Below the pieces are notes generated by a model. The model saw only the letters and a program-made list of their open reading frames with translations. It had not been told where the DNA came from and searched no databases. 54,995 nt of DNA, taken from NCBI GenBank assembly GCA_030765135.1, contig JAVCDC010000040.1:1-54995 (forward strand), in the 5' to 3' direction. The DNA is from Candidatus Tritonobacter lacicola (GTDB lineage Bacteria > Auribacterota > Tritonobacteria > Tritonobacterales > Tritonobacteraceae). Shown one piece after another: positions 34,110 through 43,452 of this stretch. Each line of letters opens with the position of its first letter. Positions within the stretch are counted from its first letter, which is position 1. Both the position numbers and the translations under genes were made by a program.

Positions 34110-35303
34110 ATGAGCGATAAGAAAAGAAAGGTTCCCATCACGAAGCCATGCTTCGGGGAAGAGGAGACGCGGGCTGTCCGGGAGGTCCTCCGGTCGGGCT
34201 GGATCGTCCAGGGGCCGCAGGTACTCGAGTTCGAGCGACTGGTGGCGGCGTACACCGGCGCGCAGTTCGCCATCGCCGCATCATCATGCACGTCGGCGCT
34301 CCACCTCGCCCTCCTGGCCGCCGGAATAGGACCCGGCGACGAGGTCATCGTCCCCTCGTTCACCTTCATAGCCACGGCCAACGCCGTCGAGTACACGGGC
34401 GCCCGGGCCGTCTTCTGCGACATAGACCTCGACACTTTCAACATGGACCCCGGGCTCATGGAGAGCAAGATAACGGAGAAGACGAGGGCAATAATCCCGG
34501 TCCACCTCTTCGGCCTGTGCGCGGACATGGAGAGGATAATGGAGATAACGGAGCGCCGCGGCCTGCTGATACTGGAGGACGCCGCCTGCGCCCTCGGCGC
34601 GCGCATAGGGGACAGGCACGCCGGCACCTTCGGCGCCGCAGGGTCCTTCAGCTTCCACCCCAGGAAGTCCATAACGACAGGCGAGGGTGGGATGATCACC
34701 ACGAACAAGGAGGAGGTCGCCGCCGCCTGCCGGTCACTCCGCGACCACGGCGCGTCGAAGTCGGACCTGGAGCGGCACGAAAAGGGAGGAAGCCTCCTCC
34801 CCGACTACAACATTATCGGGTTTAATTTCAGGATGACAGACATCCAGGGAGCCATCGGGGTCACTCAGATGGCCAGGTTCAGCGATATCCTGCGCAGGAG
34901 AAGGGAGGGGGCCCGTAATTACAACGAGATCCTCCGGCACGTCTCATGGCTCAGGACCCCGCCCGTACCGGACGGGTACATGCACAGCTACCAGTCCTAC
35001 GTCTGCCTTATCAGAAAGGATGCATTCGGCGGAAGCCTCGAGAAGGCGAACCTCTTCCGGAACCGCCTCATGGCGGAGCTCGAGGAGTGCGGCATCGCGA
35101 CGCGCCAGGGAACGCACGCCGTTCACACCCTCGGCTACTACCGGGACAGGTACTCCATCGGCGAGAACGACTGCCCCCGTTCCCTCGAAGCCGACCGCCT
35201 CTCGATGACTATCCCCCTCTTCGCCCAGATGACGGACGAGGACCGCCCATACGTCGCGGAAAAGATCGTGGCCATCGGGGAGAGGCTGCTATGTGCGGAA
35301 TAG
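34110..35303 (+). CDS. DegT/DnrJ/EryC1/StrS-family sugar aminotransferase
   Basis: A 397-residue PLP enzyme that adds an amino group to a keto-sugar nucleotide. Family features are SGWIVQGPQVLEFE at the N terminus, GDEVIVPSFTFIATANAV, LEDAACALGA and the PLP lysine in FSFHPRKSITTGEGGMI (about Lys190). The end overlaps asnB by 13 bases. Together with the epimerase it indicates an amino sugar in the surface polymer. Confidence 0.92.
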   Translation: MSDKKRKVPITKPCFGEEETRAVREVLRSGWIVQGPQVLEFERLVAAYTGAQFAIAASSCTSALHLALLAAGIGPGDEVIVPSFTFIATANAVEYTGARAVFCDIDLDTFNMDPGLMESKITEKTRAIIPVHLFGLCADMERIMEITERRGLLILEDAACALGARIGDRHAGTFGAAGSFSFHPRKSITTGEGGMITTNKEEVAAACRSLRDHGASKSDLERHEKGGSLLPDYNIIGFNFRMTDIQGAIGVTQMARFSDILRRRREGARNYNEILRHVSWLRTPPVPDGYMHSYQSYVCLIRKDAFGGSLEKANLFRNRLMAELEECGIATRQGTHAVHTLGYYRDRYSIGENDCPRSLEADRLSMTIPLFAQMTDEDRPYVAEKIVAIGERLLCAE

Positions 35304-37168
35304 CGGGCGTATTGAATCTCGACGGGGGGACCGTATCGCTCGGCCTCCTCAAGGAGATGACCGACATCCAGAAGCACCGGGGGCCTGACGGCGAGGGTCA
35401 ATGGGCGGAAGGCCCCGTCGGCCTCGGCCACAGGCGGCTCGCCATAATAGACCTCACCGAAGCGGCCAGCCAGCCCATGGCCAGCGACGACGGCTCCATC
35501 CGCATCACCTACAGCGGCGAGGTCTTCAACTTCATGGAGATCAGGTCGAAGCTGGAGAAAAAGGGCTACTCCTTCAGGTCCAGGTCCGACGCCGAGGTCG
35601 TCCTGAAGGCTTACCAGGAGTGGGGCATCGAGTCGCTCCTCAAGTTCAACGGCATGTTCGCCTTCGCCGTATGGGACGGGCGCAGGGGCGAGCTCCTCCT
35701 CGCCCGGGACAGGTTCGGCATCAAGCCGCTCTACTACTTCCTGGGCGACGGGGTGCTGGTCTTCGCCTCCGAGATAAAGGCGATATTGAAGCATCCCTCC
35801 GTGCGGGCGAAGGTCCACCTCCCCGCGCTCCTGGAGTACTTCACGTTCCAGAACATATTCACCGATAAAACCCTCTTCGAGGGGATAAAGCTCCTCCCCC
35901 CCGCGACGTATATGAAGTTAGCTCCGGGAAAGAGCGACTTCGTCGAGGAGAAGAGGTACTGGGACTACTCGTTCAGGACACCCGACGCGCCCCTTGCGGA
36001 GGAGGAGTACGTCGAGGAGCTCGACAGGCTCTTCCGCCAGGCCGTGGAAAGGCAGCTTGTCAGCGACGTCCCCGTCGGCTCGTACCTCAGCGGAGGCATG
36101 GACTCGGCCTCCATAACGGCCATCGCCGCCGGGCGCATACCGTACCTCGCCACCTTCACGACGGGCTTCGACATGTCCTCGGCATCGGGCATGGAGATGG
36201 GATGCGACGAGAGAGTGAAGGCGGAGTTCCTCTCCAACATGTTCAAGACCGAGCACTACGAGGCGATCCTCAAGGCGGGCGACATGGAGCGGGTCATGGA
36301 GCCGCTGATATGGCACCTCGAGGACCTCAGGGTCGGCCAGTGCTATCCGAACTTCTACGTGGCGCGCCTGGCGAGCAAGTTCGTCAAGGTCGTCCTCTCC
36401 GGCGCAGGGGGCGACGAGCTCTTCGCCGGCTACCCCTGGAGGTACTACAGGGCGCTCGTCAACGAGGACATGGACGAGTACGTCGAGAAATACTACAGGT
36501 TCTGGCAGAGGCTCGTCCCGAACAGGTTTCTCCCCGAGCTCTTCAGGCCGGATGTCTGGCGGGAGGTAAAGGACATATGGACGATCGATATCTTCAGAGG
36601 CATCGTGAAGGACAACCGCTTCCCGATATCGAGGCCGGAGGAGTACGTCAACCGGTCGCTCTATTTCGAGATCAAGACCTTCCTCCACGGGCTCTTCATC
36701 GTCGAGGACAAGCTTTCCATGGCCCACGGCCTGGAGACCAGGGTCCCCTTCATGGACAACGACCTGGTCGACTTCGCCATGCAGGTCCCCGTGAAGATGA
36801 AGCTTGAAAACCTCGAGGAGACGATCCGCATAAACGAGAACGAGATCGGGCCGAAGGTGGAAAAATACTTCAGGAAGACGCGTGACGGAAAGACGATCCT
36901 GCGGAAGGTCATGGGCCGCTACGTGCCCGCCAGCATAACCGGCCAGGTCAAGCAGGGGTTCTCGGCGCCCGACGCGAGCTGGTTCAAGGGAGAGAGCGTG
37001 GACTACATCAGGAGCCTCCTCCTTGACGAGGGCGCGCGAATCTACGACTTCCTTCAGCCGGGCCTCGTCCGCAAGATGGTCGAGGAGCACGCCGCGGGAA
37101 CCAGGAACCACCGGCTCTTCATATGGTCGCTCCTGAGTTTCGAGTGGTGGCTCAGGACGTTCATCTAA
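35291..37168 (+). CDS. asnB: Asparagine synthase (glutamine-hydrolysing), polysaccharide-cluster form
   Basis: A 625-residue enzyme. Cys2 is the glutaminase nucleophile (MCGIAGVLN), HRGPDGEG and GHRRLAIIDL follow, and the synthetase domain carries the PPi-loop SGGMDSAS (about residue 263). A long open frame runs upstream inside the aminotransferase gene, but the start must be the MCGIAG methionine because Cys2 has to be N-terminal. In polysaccharide clusters such proteins often amidate uronic acids or other acceptors rather than making free asparagine. That role is inferred here. Confidence 0.92.
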   Translation: MCGIAGVLNLDGGTVSLGLLKEMTDIQKHRGPDGEGQWAEGPVGLGHRRLAIIDLTEAASQPMASDDGSIRITYSGEVFNFMEIRSKLEKKGYSFRSRSDAEVVLKAYQEWGIESLLKFNGMFAFAVWDGRRGELLLARDRFGIKPLYYFLGDGVLVFASEIKAILKHPSVRAKVHLPALLEYFTFQNIFTDKTLFEGIKLLPPATYMKLAPGKSDFVEEKRYWDYSFRTPDAPLAEEEYVEELDRLFRQAVERQLVSDVPVGSYLSGGMDSASITAIAAGRIPYLATFTTGFDMSSASGMEMGCDERVKAEFLSNMFKTEHYEAILKAGDMERVMEPLIWHLEDLRVGQCYPNFYVARLASKFVKVVLSGAGGDELFAGYPWRYYRALVNEDMDEYVEKYYRFWQRLVPNRFLPELFRPDVWREVKDIWTIDIFRGIVKDNRFPISRPEEYVNRSLYFEIKTFLHGLFIVEDKLSMAHGLETRVPFMDNDLVDFAMQVPVKMKLENLEETIRINENEIGPKVEKYFRKTRDGKTILRKVMGRYVPASITGQVKQGFSAPDASWFKGESVDYIRSLLLDEGARIYDFLQPGLVRKMVEEHAAGTRNHRLFIWSLLSFEWWLRTFI

Positions 37169-37189
37169 AATTTTTCTCCGAAAAATTTT
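37167..37189. repeat. AT hairpin filling the asnB to deacetylase-fusion gap
   Basis: AAAATTTTT (37167-37175), CTCCG, AAAAATTTT (37181-37189): perfect 9-base arms that occupy the whole space between the asnB stop and the next ATG at 37190. No Shine-Dalgarno sequence is present. Confidence 0.6.
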
Positions 37190-38818
37190 ATGACAGCGCC
37201 GCTGAATGACGCATACAGGAATTTTTTCAGGCACCTCTCGGACCGGGACAGGTACCGCGTTCACACCGTCCACGGCTTCTACGTCCTCAAGAAAGGAGCG
37301 CCCGACCGCGACAGGGTGAACGTGGTCCTTCGCGTCGACGTCGACTCCTGCCTCCACCTGACCGTTCCCCTCGCGGAGGAGATGAAGAAGCTGGGGCTGC
37401 AGGCGAGCTTCTACTTCCTCACGAACCCCGGGCGCCACTACCGGCTCTGGGGGAGCGGTGTGCCGGGAAGGGTGCGCGAGCTGGGGCACGAGGTGGGCCT
37501 GCACACCGACCATTACTACGAGCAGGCGGCATTCGGAAAAGACGGCCTGGGCGAGCTTAAAGGCGATATCCGAAAGCTCTCCGAGGAGGCGGGCGAGGAG
37601 ATAAAGGGAATGGTTTATCACGGCCACGTCGAGATCGACCGGATGGGCGCGCTCAACTGGGACCTCTACAAGGACCTCTCCCCCGCCGAGCTGGGCCTGG
37701 CATACCACGACGGCCCGGACGGCCCATACGCCACACCGGGCTACCCAGTCTGGGTCCCGCGGTGCGACTGCAACCTCTCCGATTTCATGGGGATCCCCGA
37801 CTCGCAGGGATGGACCTACCTGCCGTCGTGGCCGGTCGAGAACCTGGAACGCCTGAAGCCGGGCGACGTCTGCCACGTCACCATCCACACGATGAAAGCT
37901 TTCGACTACTGGGTCGACTGGGACGGCGGCTTCGGCGAGAGGCCCATGAAGAGGGAGAATACGGCCGTCTTCATCCTCAAGAAAGCGCGGATCTATTTCT
38001 TCTTCAAGCTCCTTCCCGCCATCGTCCGGCTGGTCCGCCGCGCCTTCTCGGCCTCCGTCCTTGTCCTCTCCTACATCGTGATGTACGGCGGGGCGCTGTT
38101 CTTGAGGAAGCGGCCCGGCGAGGAGGAGCCGGACACGACGCTCGAGACGGAAAAAGAGTGGATGTACGGAACAAGTATCGACTACTGGCACGGCAGGCTC
38201 CGGGACATGGGCGTACTGAAGAAGGGCGCCGCCGTCCTGGAGGTTGGCTCAGGCTTCGGCCAGTGGCTGATCGCCTTCGCGCGAGACGCCGGAGATGCAG
38301 TCGGAATAGAGCCGGACCCGGGCATAAGGGCCGACTCGCTCGACAAGATACGGGAGTCCGGCCTGGAAGAACGGATATCCATACTGAACGCAGCCGCCGA
38401 GCACCTCCCCTTCCCGGACGGGCGCTTCGACACCGTCCTCTGCCTGGGCGTCTTCCAGTTCACGCGCCAGGACCAAGCCATGAAGGAGATGGCGCGCGTC
38501 CTAAAACCCGGCGGCGCGCTCGCCCTGGCGGCAAACGGCATCGGCACCTTCCTCATGCACGTGGCCAACGGCGTCAGGTTCAGGTCAATAGAGAAGACCT
38601 GTTACGGGCTCTCCGGGTGCATGGCAACGGTCCTGAAGTGGCTAATCGGCCGCGACCTCGGCTTCACTACGGCGATCAGCGTCGCCGAGATGAAGCGACG
38701 CTTCGGTAAGGCGGGGCTCGGCATGAAGAGCGTGCGCCCGTGGCTCTCCCTGGAGACCCGCCCCCTGAAACAGTTCGGCCTGGTCGTCAACTACCTCTTC
38801 ATCGCGGAGAAGGACTGA
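37190..38818 (+). CDS. Polysaccharide deacetylase-like/SAM methyltransferase fusion
   Basis: A 542-residue two-domain protein. Residues about 40-260 look like a NodB-type polysaccharide deacetylase: VVLRVDVDS with the metal Asp, ASFYFLTNPG and GHEVGLHTDHYYE with the His. A hydrophobic segment (about 280-312) links to a class I methyltransferase domain (about 325-540) with AVLEVGSGFGQWLIAFA, DAVGIEPDPG and FDTVLCLGVFQF. The two activities may act on one lipid-linked sugar. Reading is continuous, with no frameshift at the join. Its stop is directly followed by the flippase ATG. No ribosome site is visible. Confidence 0.8.
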   Translation: MTAPLNDAYRNFFRHLSDRDRYRVHTVHGFYVLKKGAPDRDRVNVVLRVDVDSCLHLTVPLAEEMKKLGLQASFYFLTNPGRHYRLWGSGVPGRVRELGHEVGLHTDHYYEQAAFGKDGLGELKGDIRKLSEEAGEEIKGMVYHGHVEIDRMGALNWDLYKDLSPAELGLAYHDGPDGPYATPGYPVWVPRCDCNLSDFMGIPDSQGWTYLPSWPVENLERLKPGDVCHVTIHTMKAFDYWVDWDGGFGERPMKRENTAVFILKKARIYFFFKLLPAIVRLVRRAFSASVLVLSYIVMYGGALFLRKRPGEEEPDTTLETEKEWMYGTSIDYWHGRLRDMGVLKKGAAVLEVGSGFGQWLIAFARDAGDAVGIEPDPGIRADSLDKIRESGLEERISILNAAAEHLPFPDGRFDTVLCLGVFQFTRQDQAMKEMARVLKPGGALALAANGIGTFLMHVANGVRFRSIEKTCYGLSGCMATVLKWLIGRDLGFTTAISVAEMKRRFGKAGLGMKSVRPWLSLETRPLKQFGLVVNYLFIAEKD

Positions 38819-40294
38819 ATGCATTTCTCGATCAAGAACCTGGTCAAGTCGTCCGCCGTGTATTCCATAGGCCAGTGGGCCACCATCTTTCTCGGCGTCA
38901 TCCTCATCCCCGTCTACACGAGGATCTTCTCGCCGGGCGATTACGGCGTCATCGACCTCATCGGCACGACAACGCTCTTCCTGGTCATGGCGCTCCAGCT
39001 CGGCATGGACGACGCCGTAACGCGCTTCTTCTGCGACACGGAATCGGAAGAGGAGAAGGCGCGCATCGCCACAGCGGCAGCGGCCTTCAAGCTCCTCACC
39101 TACATCCCCGTTCTCTGCGCGGGCATACTCCTGTCGAAAGAGATAAGCTCCCTCATCTTCGGCACCGCGGCCCACGCTCGGCTGATCGCGTGGAGCCTGG
39201 CGACCGTCTTCACCACGGGCTTCTACGTTCTCTTCCTTCACCTGTTGCGGTGCAGGTTCAAGACCGTCTCCTTCGCCGTTGTGAGCTCCCTCCAGTTCCT
39301 CGCCCAGCTTCTCATGACGGTTTATTTCGTCGTGTGTCTCCGCACGGGCATCGTGGGGATATACTGGGCGTCCATCATCAGCATGGGCCCGTTCGCCATC
39401 CTTCTCCTGTTCCTCAACGGGAGCTACATGAAGGCCCGGCTCAACGGATCGCTGCTGAAAACCATGTTCCTCTTCGGGATACCGACCGTCCCGTCGTCGA
39501 TAGCTTACTGGTTCATGCAGAACCTCGATAAGTACTTCATAAACTACTACAGGGACATCGACGAGGTCGGTGTGTACGGCATCGGTTACAAGGCCGGCAT
39601 GGTCCTGCTCATGGTGACGGCAGGATTCAACATGGCGTGGGGCCCCTATGTCTACTCTTCCTTCAACAAGCCGGGCGCGCGCCAGACCATGGCGCGCACT
39701 CTCAACTACTACAACAGCATCATGACCACTGTCGCCGTGGGCATAGCACTCTTCGCCGTCGAGCTGATACAAATCTTCACCACGCCTCAATACTACGGCG
39801 CCGCAAGGGTCGTCGGGATAGTCGTCTTCGGCCTCCTCATATACCAGGTCACCGACTATTTCTGCGTCGGCATCGGCATAGCAAAGAAGATGCATATCAG
39901 GATGTGGAGCGGCTTAATCGCGGTGGCAACAAACTGCCTCCTGAACTGGCTCCTCATCCCCCCCTACGGCATGGTCGGGGCCGCGTGGGCGACGCTCATA
40001 TCCTACGCCGTCTACGGAGCGATCGTCATGATCGGCTCCGAGGTCAGCTTCCACATACCTTACGCCTACATGCCCAACCTCGTCCTGTGGCTGATAGGGG
40101 GCGGAATAGTCGCCCTGGAGAGGCTATGGCTGAGCGGCCTTCCCGTCTCACCGGCGACAATCGGGCTCAAGGCGGTCCTCCTCGTCGCGTTTTTCCTCTT
40201 AACTTTCGGCCTCAAGCTGATACCATCGTATGTCATCCGTGCAGCTGTCGATGCTATTAAGGGCCGCGACAGGAAGAGCGGGCCCCGGAAATAA
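38819..40294 (+). CDS. Wzx-like polysaccharide flippase
   Basis: A 491-residue protein with about fourteen membrane helices. It has the N-terminal signature of the MATE/MOP-superfamily polysaccharide exporters (SSAVYSIGQWATIFLGVI, LIPVYTRIFSPGDYGVIDL). It moves polyprenyl-linked repeat units across the inner membrane. The ATG follows the previous stop directly (TGA ATG). Its presence shows that the cluster uses a Wzx-type pathway; no Wzy polymerase is recognised. Confidence 0.9.
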   Translation: MHFSIKNLVKSSAVYSIGQWATIFLGVILIPVYTRIFSPGDYGVIDLIGTTTLFLVMALQLGMDDAVTRFFCDTESEEEKARIATAAAAFKLLTYIPVLCAGILLSKEISSLIFGTAAHARLIAWSLATVFTTGFYVLFLHLLRCRFKTVSFAVVSSLQFLAQLLMTVYFVVCLRTGIVGIYWASIISMGPFAILLLFLNGSYMKARLNGSLLKTMFLFGIPTVPSSIAYWFMQNLDKYFINYYRDIDEVGVYGIGYKAGMVLLMVTAGFNMAWGPYVYSSFNKPGARQTMARTLNYYNSIMTTVAVGIALFAVELIQIFTTPQYYGAARVVGIVVFGLLIYQVTDYFCVGIGIAKKMHIRMWSGLIAVATNCLLNWLLIPPYGMVGAAWATLISYAVYGAIVMIGSEVSFHIPYAYMPNLVLWLIGGGIVALERLWLSGLPVSPATIGLKAVLLVAFFLLTFGLKLIPSYVIRAAVDAIKGRDRKSGPRK

Positions 40295-40332
40295 AACAAA
40301 TTGCGGGAAGTTCCCGAGCCAACAATCACTTA

Positions 40333-40372
40333 AAGAGACTGAAGACCAAAGACAATAGACAAAAAAAGAAAA
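40333..40372. repeat. Dispersed repeat copy 2, before the sulfatase-like gene
   Basis: Same words as 34059-34105 (AAGAGACTGAAGACCAAAGA then CAATAGAC and AAAAAAAGAAAA). Confidence 0.65.
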
Positions 40373-40417
40373 CAGAGGGCAGAAAATAAGAGAATATGGA
40401 AATAGGGATAAGGGATT

Positions 40418-42082
40418 TTGAGTATTAAAAACGTTATCATACTGCTGGTCGACGCACTGCGCTTCGACTGCATAGGGGCCGAGAAGGACAAGCGATACCT
40501 CGCGAGATACGGCCTGGAAGGGCTCGTCAACACGCCGACGATCGACCGCTTCGCGGAGAACGGGACGCTCTTCTCACAGGCCATAAGCACCGCGCCGGAC
40601 ACTCCCCCCGCTCACGCCAGCCTCTTCACCGGCCTCTACCCCCCGCGGCACGGCATACGGTCCTTCTTCCACAGGCGGCTGCCGGTAAAGGCGCGGACAA
40701 TCTTCGAGATACTCTCCGAAAAGGGGTTCGAGTCCTACTGCATCGCCGACAAATTCATGTTCAGGGACTTCCTCGCCATCTCCCGCGGCTGCACCCACAA
40801 CATAGACCACGGGGACAGCGACGTGAAGCTCTTCAACCTCCTGGAGAAAAGCAGGAGCGGGAAAAATTTCATCTTCGTCCGGTTCCTCGACATCCACTAC
40901 CCGTACTTCATCACCGACAGCCCCGTGGACGACGGGCACCTCGATATGTCCCGCCAGGCGCTGGAGGAGGTCTCAAGGAAGTTCTCCCTCGAGCTGCCCA
41001 ACGACCTCGGGAGAGAAGGCGGCGCTGACGCGGAGGCCCACATAGAGAACTGGAACAGCCTCAAGGGCTTTCTCAACGGCAAGGAGTGCATCACGGAGGT
41101 CCTCTTCCCCCTCTACGTAAGAAACATCAACTACTTCGACGGCGCGAGGCTGAAGAGCTTCATCGACAACCTGGGGCAAAGCGGCCTGCTCGACGACAGC
41201 CTCCTCGTCATCACATCCGATCACGGCGAGGCCAAGATACCCGCATCGAAGGTCGAAGACGGCACTGTCCGCTTCGACCACTGCTACGCCAACATAGACA
41301 ACATGGTCAGGACCCCCCTCATCCTCCACGCTCCGGGCGTCATACCGGAGGGAAAGGTAATACCCGGAGAGGTAAGCATAATCGACATCCTCCCGACAAT
41401 CCTAGATGTCCTGGAGATAGAAAAAGATGAGGGTGACGGCTCGTACGGGATACAGGGGACGAGCCTGCTTCCCCTCATCCGGGGAGAGAAGGATGAAGGC
41501 TCTATCCCCTACTCCGAGCACGGCTGGTGGAACGACGGCACACTGGGAGACGCCGAGAAGTTCAAGGAGATGTGCTACAGCGGCGGAAGGCTCCTGAGCT
41601 ACACGCCCATCTACCGGCAGCGGAGCGTGAGGAAGTTCCCCTTCAGGTACGTGGAGAAGGGCGAGGAGCTCCAGCCGGACGACTGGGAGCAACCGGACGA
41701 GGAGTTCGTCCGGCGCCTCTTCAGGAAGGTAATAGCCGATTGGGACACAAAGCACGAGGACGAGGTCAGGCGTTTGACCGGGGAACTCGGTGCGGGAACG
41801 GTAACGAGGAAAGAGCTCTTCGAGCGCTTCATGGGCGCGGCAAAGGCGAAATCGAGATGCGCCCTCTACGACCTGGGGCGCGACCCCGGCGAGTCGGTCA
41901 ACCTGCTCCTCCTCGACCCCGAAGGCTACGGCAGCCGGAGAGAGGAATTGAAATCCATGATGGACGGGATAACGGCCGTCACGGTGGAGGAAGAAGAGGC
42001 GGTAGAAGGGCAGGGTGCCGGGATGGACGCAGAGGAGATCGAGCGCCTCAAGCAGAACCTCCGGAACCTGGGCTATCTATAG
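40418..42082 (+). CDS. Sulfatase-like alkaline-phosphatase-superfamily protein
   Basis: A 554-residue enzyme starting with TTG at 40418, where AAGGG is the ribosome site and no ATG is available. It has the sulfatase/AP fold: metal Asp in ILLVDALRFDC (Asp12), the nucleophile segment APDTPPAHASLFTGL, then TSDHGEAK with metal residues near 270. At the nucleophile position sulfatases have Cys or Ser in CxPxR; here it is Thr62 (TPPAH), so no formylglycine can form. It is more likely a phosphoryl- or phosphodiester-type hydrolase or transferase in the polymer pathway. There is no signal peptide, so it may act in the cytoplasm. Confidence 0.82.
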   Translation: MSIKNVIILLVDALRFDCIGAEKDKRYLARYGLEGLVNTPTIDRFAENGTLFSQAISTAPDTPPAHASLFTGLYPPRHGIRSFFHRRLPVKARTIFEILSEKGFESYCIADKFMFRDFLAISRGCTHNIDHGDSDVKLFNLLEKSRSGKNFIFVRFLDIHYPYFITDSPVDDGHLDMSRQALEEVSRKFSLELPNDLGREGGADAEAHIENWNSLKGFLNGKECITEVLFPLYVRNINYFDGARLKSFIDNLGQSGLLDDSLLVITSDHGEAKIPASKVEDGTVRFDHCYANIDNMVRTPLILHAPGVIPEGKVIPGEVSIIDILPTILDVLEIEKDEGDGSYGIQGTSLLPLIRGEKDEGSIPYSEHGWWNDGTLGDAEKFKEMCYSGGRLLSYTPIYRQRSVRKFPFRYVEKGEELQPDDWEQPDEEFVRRLFRKVIADWDTKHEDEVRRLTGELGAGTVTRKELFERFMGAAKAKSRCALYDLGRDPGESVNLLLLDPEGYGSRREELKSMMDGITAVTVEEEEAVEGQGAGMDAEEIERLKQNLRNLGYL

Positions 42083-42105
42083 GCGCCGTAATCGCGGAGG
42101 TGCAG

Positions 42106-42305
42106 CAATTTCCTTCTCCCCCTTGAGGGGGAGAAGGTTAGGATGAGGGGGTGTTAGAGGCAGTTTCTGTTTTCTCGTTGCTGGTTTCTTGCAGATTCCT
42201 GAGAGACAATAGTAGAAATAATAGACCAGAAACTAGAAACTATTAACCAGTAACCGTCTTTAACCCCTCACCCTGGCCCTCTCCCCTTAGAGAGGGGAAA
42301 GGGTA
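42106..42305. repeat. Long intergenic repeat, copy 1
   Basis: About 200 bases shared with 45866-46043. It contains CCTTCTCCCC-CTTGAG-GGGGAGAAGG, a CTGGTTTCTTGCAGATTCCT block, ACCAGAAACTATTAACCAGT, and a final CCCTCTCCCC/GGGGAAAGGG hairpin. The two copies flank the glycosyltransferase and spermidine synthase-like genes. Confidence 0.8.
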
Positions 42306-42332
42306 AGAGCATCTCTCTGTGGGAGAACATGT

Positions 42333-43442
42333 ATGCAGAATGACGGAGAGCCGATGAAGAAGGGGAAGCCGCGGATATTCGTCGGCATAAACGAGATAAC
42401 CGACTTCACGCTAAACCTCTCCAGGGGGATCCGCGAGCTGGGGTTCCCGGTAACGAACGCCGTCCTGGAACCCAACACGCCCATCGTGGAAACAGGGGTC
42501 CGGCCGGACCGTTACATCAAGAGGGGCGGAAACAAGTACTCCCACTTCATCCACAGGACGGCGGAATTTATCCGCGCCGCACCCTTCCACGACATCTTCG
42601 TCTTCATCTTCGCGGAGTCATTCCTGCCCAGCGCGCTCCTGACGTCGGGCAGCGCCGCCGTCAGGTGGCTGGCCTACCGGGACCTCCCGCTCCTCAGGGC
42701 CATGGGCAAGAAGATAGTCATAGTGGCCAACGGCTGCGACGTGAGGCACTACTCGGCCACCGAGAAACAGGCGCGGGAAGACGGCTTCAAATACCACGTC
42801 TGTATAGACTGCGACCACAGGGACCATTGTTCTCTCGCACTGAACAGTAAGAAGGTCGAAATAGTCGAGCGGTACGCCGACAGCATATTCACCAACCCGG
42901 TAGTGGGCGGCCTCTTCAAAAGGCGGTTCTTCAATATCCTCCCCCCCATAGACCTCTCCACGGTAAGCTACACCTTCAACGCAACGGACAACCCCCTCGT
43001 CATCCACGCGCCGACGAACAGGTCGAGGAAGGGGACCAAATACATCATCGAGGCGGCAGGGAGGCTCGAGAAGGAGGGCCACCGTTTCAGGTTCTTCCTC
43101 TGCGAGAACATGACAAGCAAGGAGACGAGGAAGACGCTCGGGGAGTCCGAGATCGTCGTGGACCAGCTCCTCTCCCGGGGGCAGGGCCTCTTCGCGGTGG
43201 AGGCGATGGCCAGCGGAAACGCTGTCCTGAACCACGCCACACCGGGCCTCTACGGCTACACGGCGGAACTGCCCGTCGTCACGAGCGACCCGGACACGGT
43301 CTACGAAAACCTCAAGATGGTGCTGGAGGACACCGGCCTGCGGGAGGAGAGGGCCCGGCGCGGTCGGGCCTACGTGGAGAAGTACCACGATCATGTCGCA
43401 GTGGCCGGCAAGATGCTCGCGGATATGGGAGTGCTCCATTAA
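42333..43442 (+). CDS. Glycosyltransferase (GT-B type, group 1-like)
   Basis: A 369-residue protein. The C-terminal half follows the GT4 pattern: LVIHAPTNRSRKGTKYIIEAAGRL, then the donor-binding DQLLSRGQGLFAVEAMASGNAVL and VTSDPDTVYENLKMVL. The N-terminal half has a cysteine-rich loop CIDCDHRDHCSLAL (about 153-166) that could bind a metal and is unusual. The ATG at 42333 follows GGGAG. The 3' end abuts the next gene. Confidence 0.8.
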   Translation: MQNDGEPMKKGKPRIFVGINEITDFTLNLSRGIRELGFPVTNAVLEPNTPIVETGVRPDRYIKRGGNKYSHFIHRTAEFIRAAPFHDIFVFIFAESFLPSALLTSGSAAVRWLAYRDLPLLRAMGKKIVIVANGCDVRHYSATEKQAREDGFKYHVCIDCDHRDHCSLALNSKKVEIVERYADSIFTNPVVGGLFKRRFFNILPPIDLSTVSYTFNATDNPLVIHAPTNRSRKGTKYIIEAAGRLEKEGHRFRFFLCENMTSKETRKTLGESEIVVDQLLSRGQGLFAVEAMASGNAVLNHATPGLYGYTAELPVVTSDPDTVYENLKMVLEDTGLREERARRGRAYVEKYHDHVAVAGKMLADMGVLH

Positions 43443-43452
43443 AACTTTTTTA

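Noticed and set aside
34946..35290. 115-residue upstream extension of asnB
   Set aside because: Class II amidotransferases need Cys2 at the N terminus after methionine removal, so translation starts at 35291.
35918..38191. A 757-residue minus-strand open frame
   Set aside because: It lies antisense to asnB and the deacetylase fusion; its composition (Val, Arg, Leu, Asp rich) is that of a codon shadow of GC-rich genes and it has no recognisable domain.
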